Assembly (NCBI RefSeq): GCF_001673405.1
Contig: NZ_LZLV01000147.1
Location: 1-47,873 of the forward strand
Direction: 5' to 3'
Length of the DNA: 47,873 nt
Source of the DNA: Mycobacterium sp. 1245111.1
Lineage (GTDB): Bacteria; Actinomycetota; Actinomycetes; Mycobacteriales; Mycobacteriaceae
The translations under genes and the position numbers were made by a program. Positions 1 through 7,444 of the stretch are shown here, piece by piece (the first letter of the stretch is position 1; every line of letters begins with the position of its first letter). The notes beneath the pieces are model-generated. The model saw nothing but the letters and a program-made list of their open reading frames with translations. It was not told where the DNA came from and did no database searches.

Positions 1-300
1 TGGACGCGGTCGGGCGGCTGGATGCGCGAAGGGGGCGCCAGTGACCGGAGGCGGCACGCGCACGAGCTGGCGGGCACGGTCGCCGAGTTGAGCCCAAAGT
101 TCTTCGGCCCCTGCGTTGTCCGAGTCGGTGATAACGAGATCGACAGGAGCCGACACCCCGGCGCGCAGAGCCGCGACCGCCAACGGCACCTTGATCGTCG
201 ACCACGCGACGCCGGACGTCCACGTGCCGAACGACTGGGCCCGTCCGTCCGCCGATGCGACAGCGATCCCGACCGTCCCCGGCAATTCGTCCACGGACAC
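1..300 (-). CDS. Serine hydrolase-like protein, 3'-truncated by window edge
   Basis: The minus strand stays open from a GTG at 298-300 to the window edge, giving 100 residues with no stop. The GTG lies one base after the fadD17 stop, so the gene probably follows fadD17 in the same transcript. Residues 34-37 read STIK, an SxxK motif followed by a hydrophobic helix (VPLAVAAL), and residues 60-62 read SDN inside TDSDNAGAEELW. SxxK and SDN are the active-site motifs of class A beta-lactamases and related serine hydrolases. Here they are 26 residues apart instead of about 60, which suggests a compact relative rather than a true beta-lactamase. The C-terminal KTG-type motif would lie beyond the edge. 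The start is uncertain because no clear ribosome site precedes it. Confidence 0.55.
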   Translation of the reverse strand, partial: MSVDELPGTVGIAVASADGRAQSFGTWTSGVAWSTIKVPLAVAALRAGVSAPVDLVITDSDNAGAEELWAQLGDRARQLVRVPPPVTGAPFAHPAARPRP

Positions 301-301
301 G

Positions 302-1813
302 CTAAACCCGCGGGATCGCGAACACCGGGTCGTCACAGTCCAGACCCTCGGCCGTCAGCTGCCGCTTGAGCACCTTGAAGGTCGCCGTCTTCGGCAGGTT
401 AGAGCTGATTCGGACATACGCGGGCCACTGCTTCGGTCCGAGGTCGTTCTGCTCGCCCAGGAACGCACGAAACTTGTCCGGGTCGAACTCCGCGTCGGAC
501 GCCAGCACCAGCGCGGCCATCACCTGATCGCCGACGGCAGGATCCGGCACCGCGTACACGGCAACCTCGGTCACGTCGGGATGGCGGGCCAGCACCCGTT
601 CGATCGGTGCGGTGCCGAGGTTTTCGCCGTCGACCCGCAACCAGTCGCCGAGCCGTCCCGCGAAATACGCATAGCCGGCCTCGTCGCGATAGGCGAGGTC
701 ACCGCTGTGATACATCCCGCCGGCCATCCGTTGCTCGTTGGCCTCGGGGTCGTTGTAGTAGCCCTCGAAACGTCCTGCGCCGGCGACGTTTACCAGCTCG
801 CCAACCACACCGACCGGACACGGCTGGCCGGTGTCGACATCGATGATCTGCACCTCGTCCGGCAGCGGACCCAACGCCCCCGGTGGGGTGTCCGGGGTGC
901 GGCCGATCGCGATGCCGCCCTCGGTCGACCCGAATCCGTCGATCACCCGGCAGTCGAATCTGGTAGCGAAGCGCTCGATGTCGGCGGGCGCGCCCTCGTT
1001 GCCGTACACCGCCCGCAACGGGTTGTCGGCGTCGTCCGGACGCTCGGGTGTGGCGAGCACGTACGACAACGGCTTGCCGACATAGTTCGCGTACGTTGCG
1101 CCGTAGCGGCGGATGTCCGGCAGAAAGCCGGACGCGGAGAACTTGCGCCGTAACACTATTGAGCCTTGACAGGCCAGCGCCACCGCCCACCCGACCAGCA
1201 CCGCGTTGGAGTGGAACAACGGCATCGAGGCGTAGCAGACGTCGGCGGGTCCGAGGCTGAATCGCTCGGACATCGTCACACCGGCGATCCCGACCTTGCC
1301 GTGGCTACACATCACCGCCTTCGGGTTGCCGCTGGTGCCCGATGTGAAGATCAGCATGAACAGGTCGTCGGGCGACGCGGTCCGAAACCGCACCGCAGCG
1401 TCGCGGTGCGCTGCGACCTCGTCGTTCCACGCGTGCGAATCGACGTTGACGTGTTCGATGTCGCCAAGCGTCGCAGAGGATTTCGTGTCGGCCAACACCA
1501 ATTGGCAATCGCCGTGCGTGATGTCGCGCTGCAGCGCGTCGCCCCGACGGACCGGATTGAGGCCCACCGGGATGATCCCGGTCATGCCGGCCGCGACCAA
1601 CACAGCAGAGAAGAACGGCGTGTTCTCCAGCAGCACGCCGACATGCGGCGGCTTGCCCGGGTCGAGGCGGGCGCGCAAAGCCGAAGCGACCGCGGCGCCA
1701 TGCCGGAGGTGATCGCGCCAAGTGACGAAGGAGTCCTCGAAGTAGACGCCTCGGTCGTCGACGTCAACCAGCGGTGCCAGTAGATCGGCGACAGTCGGCA
1801 GGCCGTTGCTCAC
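302..1813 (-). CDS. fadD17: Steroid side-chain acyl-CoA synthetase FadD17
   Basis: ANL-superfamily acyl-CoA synthetase of 503 residues; M. tuberculosis FadD17 (Rv3506) has 502. The AMP-binding P-loop TSGTSGNPK is present, followed by the adenylate motifs GFGSTEG and YHSGDLAYRDEAGYAYFAGR and the C-terminal lysine region TFKVLKRQL. FadD17 is known to load sterol side-chain acids onto CoA in the cytoplasm. The GTG at 1811-1813 is chosen because GAGGAGGAGG sits seven bases before it and the protein then begins VSNGLPTVADLL, as in the family. An in-frame GTG at 1867 would add 18 low-complexity residues. The gene follows fadE27 and fadE26 on the same strand, and all three probably share the KstR-controlled promoter near 4262. 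Confidence 0.93.
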   Translation of the reverse strand: MSNGLPTVADLLAPLVDVDDRGVYFEDSFVTWRDHLRHGAAVASALRARLDPGKPPHVGVLLENTPFFSAVLVAAGMTGIIPVGLNPVRRGDALQRDITHGDCQLVLADTKSSATLGDIEHVNVDSHAWNDEVAAHRDAAVRFRTASPDDLFMLIFTSGTSGNPKAVMCSHGKVGIAGVTMSERFSLGPADVCYASMPLFHSNAVLVGWAVALACQGSIVLRRKFSASGFLPDIRRYGATYANYVGKPLSYVLATPERPDDADNPLRAVYGNEGAPADIERFATRFDCRVIDGFGSTEGGIAIGRTPDTPPGALGPLPDEVQIIDVDTGQPCPVGVVGELVNVAGAGRFEGYYNDPEANEQRMAGGMYHSGDLAYRDEAGYAYFAGRLGDWLRVDGENLGTAPIERVLARHPDVTEVAVYAVPDPAVGDQVMAALVLASDAEFDPDKFRAFLGEQNDLGPKQWPAYVRISSNLPKTATFKVLKRQLTAEGLDCDDPVFAIPRV

Positions 1814-1869
1814 CGGTCCGCCTCCTCCTCGGCCCGCCGTGCGGGCCGCATCGTCGCCGGACGCCACAG

Positions 1870-2991
1870 CTACGCGGGGGTGTCCGCCAGTTCACGGCCG
1901 ATCTTCAGCAGCTGCCCGGTCGCGCTGCCCACCGCGAACTCGGTTTGCTTGGCGGCCAAGAAGTATCGGTGTACCGGATGGTCGGTGTCGATGCCGACGC
2001 CGCCGTGGATGTGGACGATGCTGTGCGCCACCCGGTGTCCGGCATCCGCGGCCCAGAACGCCGCGGTGGCGACATCCAACTCAGCGGGCTGGGGGTACCT
2101 CCCGCTTGCGGGGGAATCCTCGCTGAGCCGCCACGCCGCCTGGATCAACGTCAGGCGCAGACCCTTGACGTCGATGTAGCCGTCCGCGAGTCGTTGCCCG
2201 ACGGCCTGGAAGCTGCCGATCGGACGGTCGAACTGCTCACGCTCGCGGGCGTATTCGGCGGTCATCTGCAATCCGCGCTCCAGCACGCCGAGCTGGAACG
2301 CGCTGTGGCCCAGCACGCCCAGCGTCTTGATCCAGCTGACGACCTCTTCACCGCCGACCACGCGGTCAGCGGGTAGCTCGACACCGTCGAGCCGCAGATG
2401 CCCGATGCTGCCCAGCCCGGTGGTGTCCAGAGCGGTCACCGTCACACCGGGCTCGCCGGCTGCGACCAGGAAAACCGAAGTGCCTGAGTCGGTTTCGGCT
2501 GGCACCAGGAAGGCGTCGGCCACCGGCCCAAAGGCGATCTGGGTCCGCGACCCGGTCAGCTTGAAACCGCCACCGGAAGACGTGGCCTGCACCGGTCCAT
2601 CCCCCATCTCGCCGTCCAAAGCAACGGCGAGCACCTTGGCGCCGGCCACCGCGGGCGCACCCCATTCCTGTTGCAGCTCAGCCGAACCGAAACGGGCCAG
2701 CGCACCGGCGGCCAACACCACCGAGTCCAGGTAGGGGACAGCGGCCAGCTGGCGGCCGAGGCCGACCAGCACGGCGACCTCCTCGAGGACGCCAAAACCG
2801 CCTCCGCCCAACGACTCCGGTGCGGCGGTCGACAAGATGTCGGCGTCGATCAGCTTCTTCCAGAGCTCACGGTCGAAACGCTGCTCGAGGCCGTCGAGCT
2901 CGCGCTGGTGTTCGGGTGTGCACACCGCATCCACGATCGTGGTGACCAGACCACCAAGATCGTCAGCGGCTTCAGTTGTCTTGAAGTCCAT
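1870..2991 (-). CDS. fadE27: Acyl-CoA dehydrogenase subunit FadE27 (ChsE5)
   Basis: This 373-residue protein has the length and sequence of M. tuberculosis FadE27 (Rv3505, ChsE5). In that species ChsE5 pairs with FadE26 (ChsE4) as an alpha2beta2 flavoenzyme that dehydrogenates the CoA thioester of the cholesterol side chain. The usual substrate-loop signature of catalytic dehydrogenases (SEPxAGTD) is replaced by ALDGEMGDG, as expected for the half that does not hold the catalytic base. The C-terminal helical part has the familiar VHIHGGVGIDTDHPVHRYFL. The ATG at 2989-2991 follows GGAG by eight bases, and the fadE26 stop is 17 bases upstream. A GC-rich palindrome (2091-2114) sits inside the reading frame and encodes a short loop that looks like an insertion. 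Confidence 0.93.
   Translation of the reverse strand: MDFKTTEAADDLGGLVTTIVDAVCTPEHQRELDGLEQRFDRELWKKLIDADILSTAAPESLGGGGFGVLEEVAVLVGLGRQLAAVPYLDSVVLAAGALARFGSAELQQEWGAPAVAGAKVLAVALDGEMGDGPVQATSSGGGFKLTGSRTQIAFGPVADAFLVPAETDSGTSVFLVAAGEPGVTVTALDTTGLGSIGHLRLDGVELPADRVVGGEEVVSWIKTLGVLGHSAFQLGVLERGLQMTAEYAREREQFDRPIGSFQAVGQRLADGYIDVKGLRLTLIQAAWRLSEDSPASGRYPQPAELDVATAAFWAADAGHRVAHSIVHIHGGVGIDTDHPVHRYFLAAKQTEFAVGSATGQLLKIGRELADTPA
2091..2114. repeat. GC-rich double palindrome inside fadE27
   Basis: GGGGTACC, containing the GGTACC palindrome, is directly followed by TCCCGCTTGCGGGGGA, in which CCCGC pairs with GCGGG around a TT loop. On the coding strand it gives the Pro/Ser/Gly-rich run DSPASGRYPQP between two conserved helices of FadE27. 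From memory, mycobacterial genomes carry dispersed palindromes of this general type (CCCGCAAGCGGG next to GGTACC). No second copy was found in this window, so the repeat status is an inference. Confidence 0.45.
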
Positions 2992-3008
2992 GGGTTCTCC
3001 AGCTTTCG

Positions 3009-4190
3009 TTACCGGTTGGCTCGGGGAAGGCCGAGCGCCACCATGCCGATGATGTCGCGCTGCACCTCGTTGGTGCCGCCGCCGAAGGTCAGAATCAAGC
3101 AGGCGCGGTGCATCCGCTCCACCCGGCCGCGCAGCAGCGCGCCCGGCGAGTCCTGGCGCAGGGTCGCCGCTGTCCCCAGCACCTCCATCAACAGCCGGTA
3201 GGCCTCGGTGGCCAACTCGGTGCCGAAAACCTTGGCCGCCGATGCGTCAGCAGGTGACGGGGAGTCCGACTCTGACGACGCCAGCTCCCAGTTGATCAGC
3301 TTGAGCACCTCGACCTTGGCGTGCACACGGGCCAAGTTCAGCTGCACCCACTCCGAGTCGATCAGCCGCGCGCCGGAGGCGTCCTTGGTGTTCTGCGCCC
3401 AATCGCGAACCTGATTGAGCGCCATGATGATTGGCATCGCCGATACCAGCGCGACACGCTCGTGGTTGAGCTGGTTGGTCACCAGCTTCCAGCCGGCGTT
3501 CTCTTCGCCGACCCGGTTCGCCACCGGAACGCGGACGTCCTGGTAGTAGGTGGCGCTGGTGTCCACACCCGCCATGGTGTGCACCGGCGTCCAGGAGAAC
3601 CCTTCGGCGGTAGTCGGCATGATCAGCATCGAGATCCCGCGATGCTTCTTGGCTTCGGGGTTGGTGCGCACCGCCAGCCAGACGTAGTCGGCGTACGCGA
3701 TCAGGCTGGTCCACATTTTCTGGCCGTTGACCACGTAGTCGTCGCCGTCGCGCACCGCGGTGGTCCGCAGGTTCGCCAGATCGGTGCCCGCGCCGGGCTC
3801 GGAGTAGCCGATCGAGAAGTGCAGGTCGCCCGCGGCGATCTTGGGTAGGAAGAACTTCTTCTGCTCCTCCGACCCGAAGTGCATGATCGTCGGCGCGACG
3901 CTGTTGATGGTCAGGAACGGCACGGGGGCGCCGGCGATCGCGGCCTCGTCGGTGAAGATCAGCGAGTCCATCGGCGAGCGGTCTTGGCCGCCGTACTCCT
4001 TGGGCCAGTTCAGGGTGAGCCACCCGTCCTTGCCCATCTGCGCGACGGTCTCGCGGTACACGTTGCCCTCGCCGACCTCACCGGAGGTCGAGCTCAGCGC
4101 CTCGCGGCGTTCCGGGGTCATCAGCTTGGTGAAGTACGAGCGCAGTTCGCGGCGCAACTCCTCCTGCTCCGGGGTGTAACTGATGCGCAT
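3009..4190 (-). CDS. fadE26: Acyl-CoA dehydrogenase subunit FadE26 (ChsE4)
   Basis: Acyl-CoA dehydrogenase of 393 residues, close to the 400 of M. tuberculosis FadE26 (Rv3504, ChsE4), the catalytic partner of FadE27 in sterol side-chain beta-oxidation. It has YSEPGAGTDLA (residues 129-139) for FAD and substrate binding. Glu244 in LNHERVAL is the likely catalytic base. FGGGTNEVQRDIIG near the C terminus contacts FAD. The ATG at 4188-4190 is chosen because the protein then starts MRISYTPEQEELR, the normal family N terminus, and GGAGG lies about ten bases upstream. The frame stays open far beyond this start, but that part is antisense to fdxD and the next SDR. It is the first gene of the minus-strand fadE26-fadE27-fadD17 transcript. 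Confidence 0.94.
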   Translation of the reverse strand: MRISYTPEQEELRRELRSYFTKLMTPERREALSSTSGEVGEGNVYRETVAQMGKDGWLTLNWPKEYGGQDRSPMDSLIFTDEAAIAGAPVPFLTINSVAPTIMHFGSEEQKKFFLPKIAAGDLHFSIGYSEPGAGTDLANLRTTAVRDGDDYVVNGQKMWTSLIAYADYVWLAVRTNPEAKKHRGISMLIMPTTAEGFSWTPVHTMAGVDTSATYYQDVRVPVANRVGEENAGWKLVTNQLNHERVALVSAMPIIMALNQVRDWAQNTKDASGARLIDSEWVQLNLARVHAKVEVLKLINWELASSESDSPSPADASAAKVFGTELATEAYRLLMEVLGTAATLRQDSPGALLRGRVERMHRACLILTFGGGTNEVQRDIIGMVALGLPRANR

Positions 4191-4261
4191 TCCGGCCGCC
4201 CTCCAGTCATCGGTGAGTTCTGCGCAGCCTGCATCGTCGGCTACCCATTCGCTTCCCTGGT

Positions 4262-4275
4262 TGTAACACGTTCTA
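4262..4275. promoter_or_regulatory. KstR operator between fadE26 and fdxD
   Basis: TGTAACACGTTCTA matches the mycobacterial KstR motif TnnAACnnGTTnnA at every fixed position. It lies 72 bases before fadE26 on one side and 107 bases before fdxD on the other, so one site could control both divergent units. KstR is the TetR-type repressor of cholesterol catabolism and is released by a sterol CoA thioester. Confidence 0.85.
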
Positions 4276-4381
4276 GTGCGAGGGTCCAGCGACCGTTCCT
4301 CTGGACGCGACCGGGACTGGTCGTATGGTGGGCATACCGTTTCAAGGCCACAGTCCAGGCTTGCGTCTAAGGAGGAACGTC

Positions 4382-4573
4382 GTGCGGGTGAAAGTCGACC
4401 ATGACCGGTGTGAGGGCAACGCGGTGTGCTTGGGAATCGCGCCGGATATCTTCGACCTCGACGACGACGATTACGCCGTGGTGAAGGTCGATCCGGTGCC
4501 GGCCGACCAGGAGGCACTGGCAGAGCAGGCGATCGCGGAGTGCCCGCGAGCCGCCTTGATACGCGAAGACTAG
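4382..4573 (+). CDS. fdxD: 3Fe-4S-type ferredoxin FdxD
   Basis: A 63-residue acidic ferredoxin, the same length as M. tuberculosis FdxD (Rv3503c). Cys10 and Cys16 (CEGNAVC) and Cys54 followed by Pro55 are the three ligands of a single-cluster bacterial ferredoxin. The middle position that holds Cys in 4Fe-4S proteins is Asn13, which fits a 3Fe-4S or site-differentiated cluster. Such ferredoxins usually pass electrons to cytochromes P450. Whether it also serves the Rieske oxygenase in this window is unknown. The GTG at 4382 is chosen because GGAGG ends six bases before it. It is followed after 13 bases by the SDR gene, with which it should be co-transcribed from the KstR-controlled promoter. 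Confidence 0.92.
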   Translation: MRVKVDHDRCEGNAVCLGIAPDIFDLDDDDYAVVKVDPVPADQEALAEQAIAECPRAALIRED

Positions 4574-4586
4574 AGGTATTCATAAA

Positions 4587-5555
4587 TTGACTGCGCCCAA
4601 TGAACCTGCTCCTTCTCAGACCGCCGGGCGGTCTGCATCGTCGCCGGCGGCTAGCACGAACGCGATCGACTTGTCCGGGAAGGTCGCGGTGGTCACCGGC
4701 GCGGCCGCAGGACTTGGCCGCGCCGAGGCGATCGGCTTGGCGCGCGCCGGCGCGACCGTCGTCGTCAACGACATTGCCGCCGCCCTGAACGCCTCCGACG
4801 TGATCGACGAGGTCACCTCCGCGGGGTCCAAGGCTGTCGCCGTCGCAGGCGATATCAGCCAGCGCGACACGGCCGACGAACTGATCAGCACCGCAGACGG
4901 GTTGGGCGGGCTGGGCATCGTGGTGAACAACGCCGGCATCACGCGGGACCGGATGTTGTTCAACATGTCCGACGAGGAGTGGGACGCGGTGATCGCCGTG
5001 CACCTGCGCGGGCATTTCCTGCTGACCCGCAACGCCGCGACGTATTGGCGGCAGAAAGCCAAGGACAACGACGGTTCGATCTACGGGCGCATCATCAACA
5101 CGTCGTCGGAGGCCGGGCTGGTCGGCCCGGTCGGACAGGCCAACTACGGCGCCGCGAAGGCGGGCATCTCCGCGCTCACGCTGACCGCGGCGCGGGCGTT
5201 GGGCCGCTACGGGGTGTGCGCCAACGCGATCGCTCCGCGGGCCCGGACCGCGATGACCGCCGACGTGTTCGGCGACGCACCTGAGGTCGCCGAGGGTGAG
5301 ATCGACCCGCTCTCGCCGGAGCATGTGGTGACGCTGGTGCGATTCCTGGCTTCGCCGGCAGCCAAGGACGTCAACGGTCAGGTGTTCATCGTGTACGGGC
5401 CGCAGGTGACGCTGGTGGCGGCGCCGACGGTCGAGCATCGGTTCGCGACGGACGCTCAGGCCTGGGACCCGGCCGCGCTGAGTGCGCAGATGCAGGAGTA
5501 CTTCGCGGGTCGCGACCCAGAGCGCAATTTCGCGGCCACCGCATTGATGGAATGA
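4587..5555 (+). CDS. hsd4B: Side-chain beta-oxidation SDR, Rv3502c-like (Hsd4B/ChsB1)
   Basis: Short-chain dehydrogenase of 322 residues, matching M. tuberculosis Rv3502c in position and length (about 317). The NAD-binding motif TGAAAGLG is at 37-44, with NNAG further on. The active site is a Ser in INTSSEAG and YGAAK. A longer-than-usual C-terminal tail follows the Rossmann fold. The Rv3502c family is linked to the beta-hydroxyacyl-CoA dehydrogenase step of sterol side-chain beta-oxidation. The start is a TTG at 4587 with AGAGG ten bases upstream; the first 26 residues are low-complexity linker. It lies between fdxD and the KstR boxes of the mce4 promoter, so it may end the fdxD unit. Confidence 0.88.
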   Translation: MTAPNEPAPSQTAGRSASSPAASTNAIDLSGKVAVVTGAAAGLGRAEAIGLARAGATVVVNDIAAALNASDVIDEVTSAGSKAVAVAGDISQRDTADELISTADGLGGLGIVVNNAGITRDRMLFNMSDEEWDAVIAVHLRGHFLLTRNAATYWRQKAKDNDGSIYGRIINTSSEAGLVGPVGQANYGAAKAGISALTLTAARALGRYGVCANAIAPRARTAMTADVFGDAPEVAEGEIDPLSPEHVVTLVRFLASPAAKDVNGQVFIVYGPQVTLVAAPTVEHRFATDAQAWDPAALSAQMQEYFAGRDPERNFAATALME

Positions 5556-5599
5556 CGGCCCGAGGCCCACGAGACCCTCGGTATCGATCTGAAGTCGAG

Positions 5600-5613
5600 T
5601 AGAACACGTTTCA
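5600..5613. promoter_or_regulatory. KstR operator 1 upstream of mce4
   Basis: TAGAACACGTTTCA matches TnnAACnnGTTnnA at all fixed positions. It lies in the 268-base gap between the SDR gene and yrbE4A and should make the importer sterol-inducible through KstR. Confidence 0.82.
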
Positions 5614-5687
5614 GGATGATCTGGGTCACAAATGCTCTGACCTGCTGAATTACTGACTTTTGTCCAATTCTGCGGTTTTTTGACACT

Positions 5688-5701
5688 CCGAACTTGTTCT
5701 A
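5688..5701. promoter_or_regulatory. KstR-like operator 2 upstream of mce4
   Basis: CCGAACTTGTTCTA keeps the AACnnGTT core and the final A of the KstR motif and differs only in the first base (C for T). It lies 88 bases downstream of the first box, on nearly the same helical face, and 123 bases before the yrbE4A start. The rest of the gap shows no gene. Confidence 0.6.
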
Positions 5702-5823
5702 GTTACGATTGGCGCGCTCACGCGGACGCCGCCGCTCTGAACGAAGCTAAGGCGGCGCAACCGGGGAAGACAACAGCATCGCTGTCGAAGGTGGGAGACA
5801 CCCCGCGCGAGAAGGGAACCAGG

Positions 5824-6588
5824 TTGATCGAACAGCTTGCGGTTCCGGCTCGGGCCGTGGGCGGGTTCGTCGAGATGTCGCTGGACACCTTTCGCAAGAC
5901 GTTTCAGCGCCCCTTTCAGTTTCGTGAGTTCCTCGACCAGACCTGGATGATCGCCCGGGTCTCCCTGATCCCGACGCTGCTGGTGGCCATCCCGTTCACG
6001 GTTCTGGTGGCGTTCACGCTCAACATCCTTCTTCGCGAGATCGGCGCAGCCGACCTGTCCGGTGCCGGCACCGCATTCGGAACTATCACCCAACTCGGGC
6101 CCGTCGTGACGGTGTTGGTGGTGGCCGGCGCCGGCGCCACCGCAATCTGCGCCGATCTGGGCGCGCGCACCATCCGCGAGGAAATCGACGCGATGCGGGT
6201 CCTCGGCATCGACCCCGTCCAGCGTCTGGTGGTGCCCAGGGTGCTGGCGTCCACGTTCGTCGCGCTGCTTCTCAACGGCCTCGTCTCGGCCATCGGTATC
6301 GCCGGTGGCTACGTCTTCTCGGTGCTGCTACAGGGCGTCAACCCCGGCGCGTTCGTCAACGGCCTGACCGTGCTCACCCACCTCGGCGAGCTGATCCTCT
6401 CCGAAATCAAAGCCTTGCTGTTTGGCGTCGTCGCCGGGCTGGTCGGCTGCTACCGCGGGCTGACGGTCAAGGGCGGTCCGAAAGGCGTCGGGGTCGCCGT
6501 CAACGAGACCGTGGTCTATGCGTTCATCTGCCTGTTCGTGATCAACGTGATCATGACGGCTATCGGCGTTCGAGTGCTGGCCCGGTAA
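5824..6588 (+). CDS. yrbE4A: Mce4 permease YrbE4A
   Basis: MlaE/YrbE-type ABC permease of 254 residues, exactly the length of M. tuberculosis YrbE4A (Rv3501c). With YrbE4B it forms the membrane channel of the Mce4 cholesterol importer, driven by the MceG ATPase encoded elsewhere. Hydrophobic segments lie around residues 40-60, 85-105, 140-165 and 225-245. The conserved permease loop ARTIREEIDAMRVLGIDPVQRLVVPR is thought to contact the ATPase. The TTG at 5824 is chosen because the protein then begins LIEQLAVPARAVGGF, as in the family, with GAGAAGGG seven bases upstream. An in-frame GTG at 5791 or a longer N terminus is possible but would run into the KstR operator region. Confidence 0.94.
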   Translation: MIEQLAVPARAVGGFVEMSLDTFRKTFQRPFQFREFLDQTWMIARVSLIPTLLVAIPFTVLVAFTLNILLREIGAADLSGAGTAFGTITQLGPVVTVLVVAGAGATAICADLGARTIREEIDAMRVLGIDPVQRLVVPRVLASTFVALLLNGLVSAIGIAGGYVFSVLLQGVNPGAFVNGLTVLTHLGELILSEIKALLFGVVAGLVGCYRGLTVKGGPKGVGVAVNETVVYAFICLFVINVIMTAIGVRVLAR

Positions 6589-6593
6589 CGCCC

Positions 6594-7436
6594 ATGAGTT
6601 ACGACGCCACGCTGCGCTTCCGCCGCTTCTTCCACCGCTTCGCCGGGCCGGTGGACAACTTCGGTGAGCAGGCGCTGTTCTACGGCGAGTCGATGCGCTA
6701 CATACCCAACGCGCTCACCCGCTATCGCAAAGAGACCATCCGGCTGATCGCCGAAATGACCATGGGCACCGGAGCATTGGTGCTCATCGGCGGAACCGTC
6801 GGCGTCGCAGCGTTTTTGACGCTGGCATCAGGCGGTGTGATCGCGGTCCAAGGCTATGAGTCGTTGGGCAACATCGGTATTGAGGCGTTGACCGGGTTTC
6901 TGTCGGCGTTTCTGAATGTCCGCATCGTGGCTCCCGTCGTTGCCGGAATTGCGTTGGCAGCGACGATCGGCGCGGGTACCACCGCGCAACTGGGCGCCAT
7001 GCGGGTCGCCGAGGAGATCGACGCGATCGAGTCGATGGCCGTGCATTCGGTGTCGTACCTGGTCTCGACGCGGTTGATCGCGGGTTTGATCGCGATCGTC
7101 CCGCTGTACTCGCTCGCGGTGCTGGCCTCGTTCTTCGCCGCGCGGTTCACCACGGTTTTCATCAACGGCCAGTCGGCGGGCCTGTACGACCACTACTTCA
7201 ACACCTTCTTGATCCCCACCGACCTGCTGTGGTCGTTCCTGCAAGCCATCGTGATGTCGATCGGAGTGATGCTGATCCATACGTACTACGGCTACAACGC
7301 TTCTGGCGGTCCGGTGGGCGTCGGTCTAGCGGTCGGTCAGGCGGTGCGCACCTCCCTGATCGTTGTCGTCGTGATTACTCTGTTCATCTCACTGGCCGTC
7401 TATGGCGCGTCCGGTAATTTCAACCTCTCCGGATAA
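6594..7436 (+). CDS. yrbE4B: Mce4 permease YrbE4B
   Basis: Second MlaE-type permease of the Mce4 system, 280 residues as in M. tuberculosis (Rv3500c). It has five to six membrane segments and the permease loop AQLGAMRVAEEIDAIESMAVHSVSYLV, the counterpart of the EIDAMRVLGID loop in YrbE4A. It begins five bases after the yrbE4A stop, with an ATG in the order seen in every mce operon. The gene ends eight bases before mce4A, so translation of the three is probably coupled. Confidence 0.95.
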   Translation: MSYDATLRFRRFFHRFAGPVDNFGEQALFYGESMRYIPNALTRYRKETIRLIAEMTMGTGALVLIGGTVGVAAFLTLASGGVIAVQGYESLGNIGIEALTGFLSAFLNVRIVAPVVAGIALAATIGAGTTAQLGAMRVAEEIDAIESMAVHSVSYLVSTRLIAGLIAIVPLYSLAVLASFFAARFTTVFINGQSAGLYDHYFNTFLIPTDLLWSFLQAIVMSIGVMLIHTYYGYNASGGPVGVGLAVGQAVRTSLIVVVVITLFISLAVYGASGNFNLSG

Positions 7437-7444
7437 GGGGGACA

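Noticed and set aside
116..1153. Long plus-strand open frame opposite fadD17
   Set aside because: Shadow frame of a high-GC gene with Arg/His-rich composition and no recognisable domain.
4191..5570. Long minus-strand extension of fadE26 in the same frame
   Set aside because: It is antisense to fdxD and the SDR gene, Arg-rich and without family motifs. The FadE26 start at 4190 with a ribosome site explains the real gene.
5680..5823. 48-residue N-terminal extension of YrbE4A
   Set aside because: It overlaps the second KstR-like box and is absent from the family. The TTG at 5824 gives exactly 254 residues.
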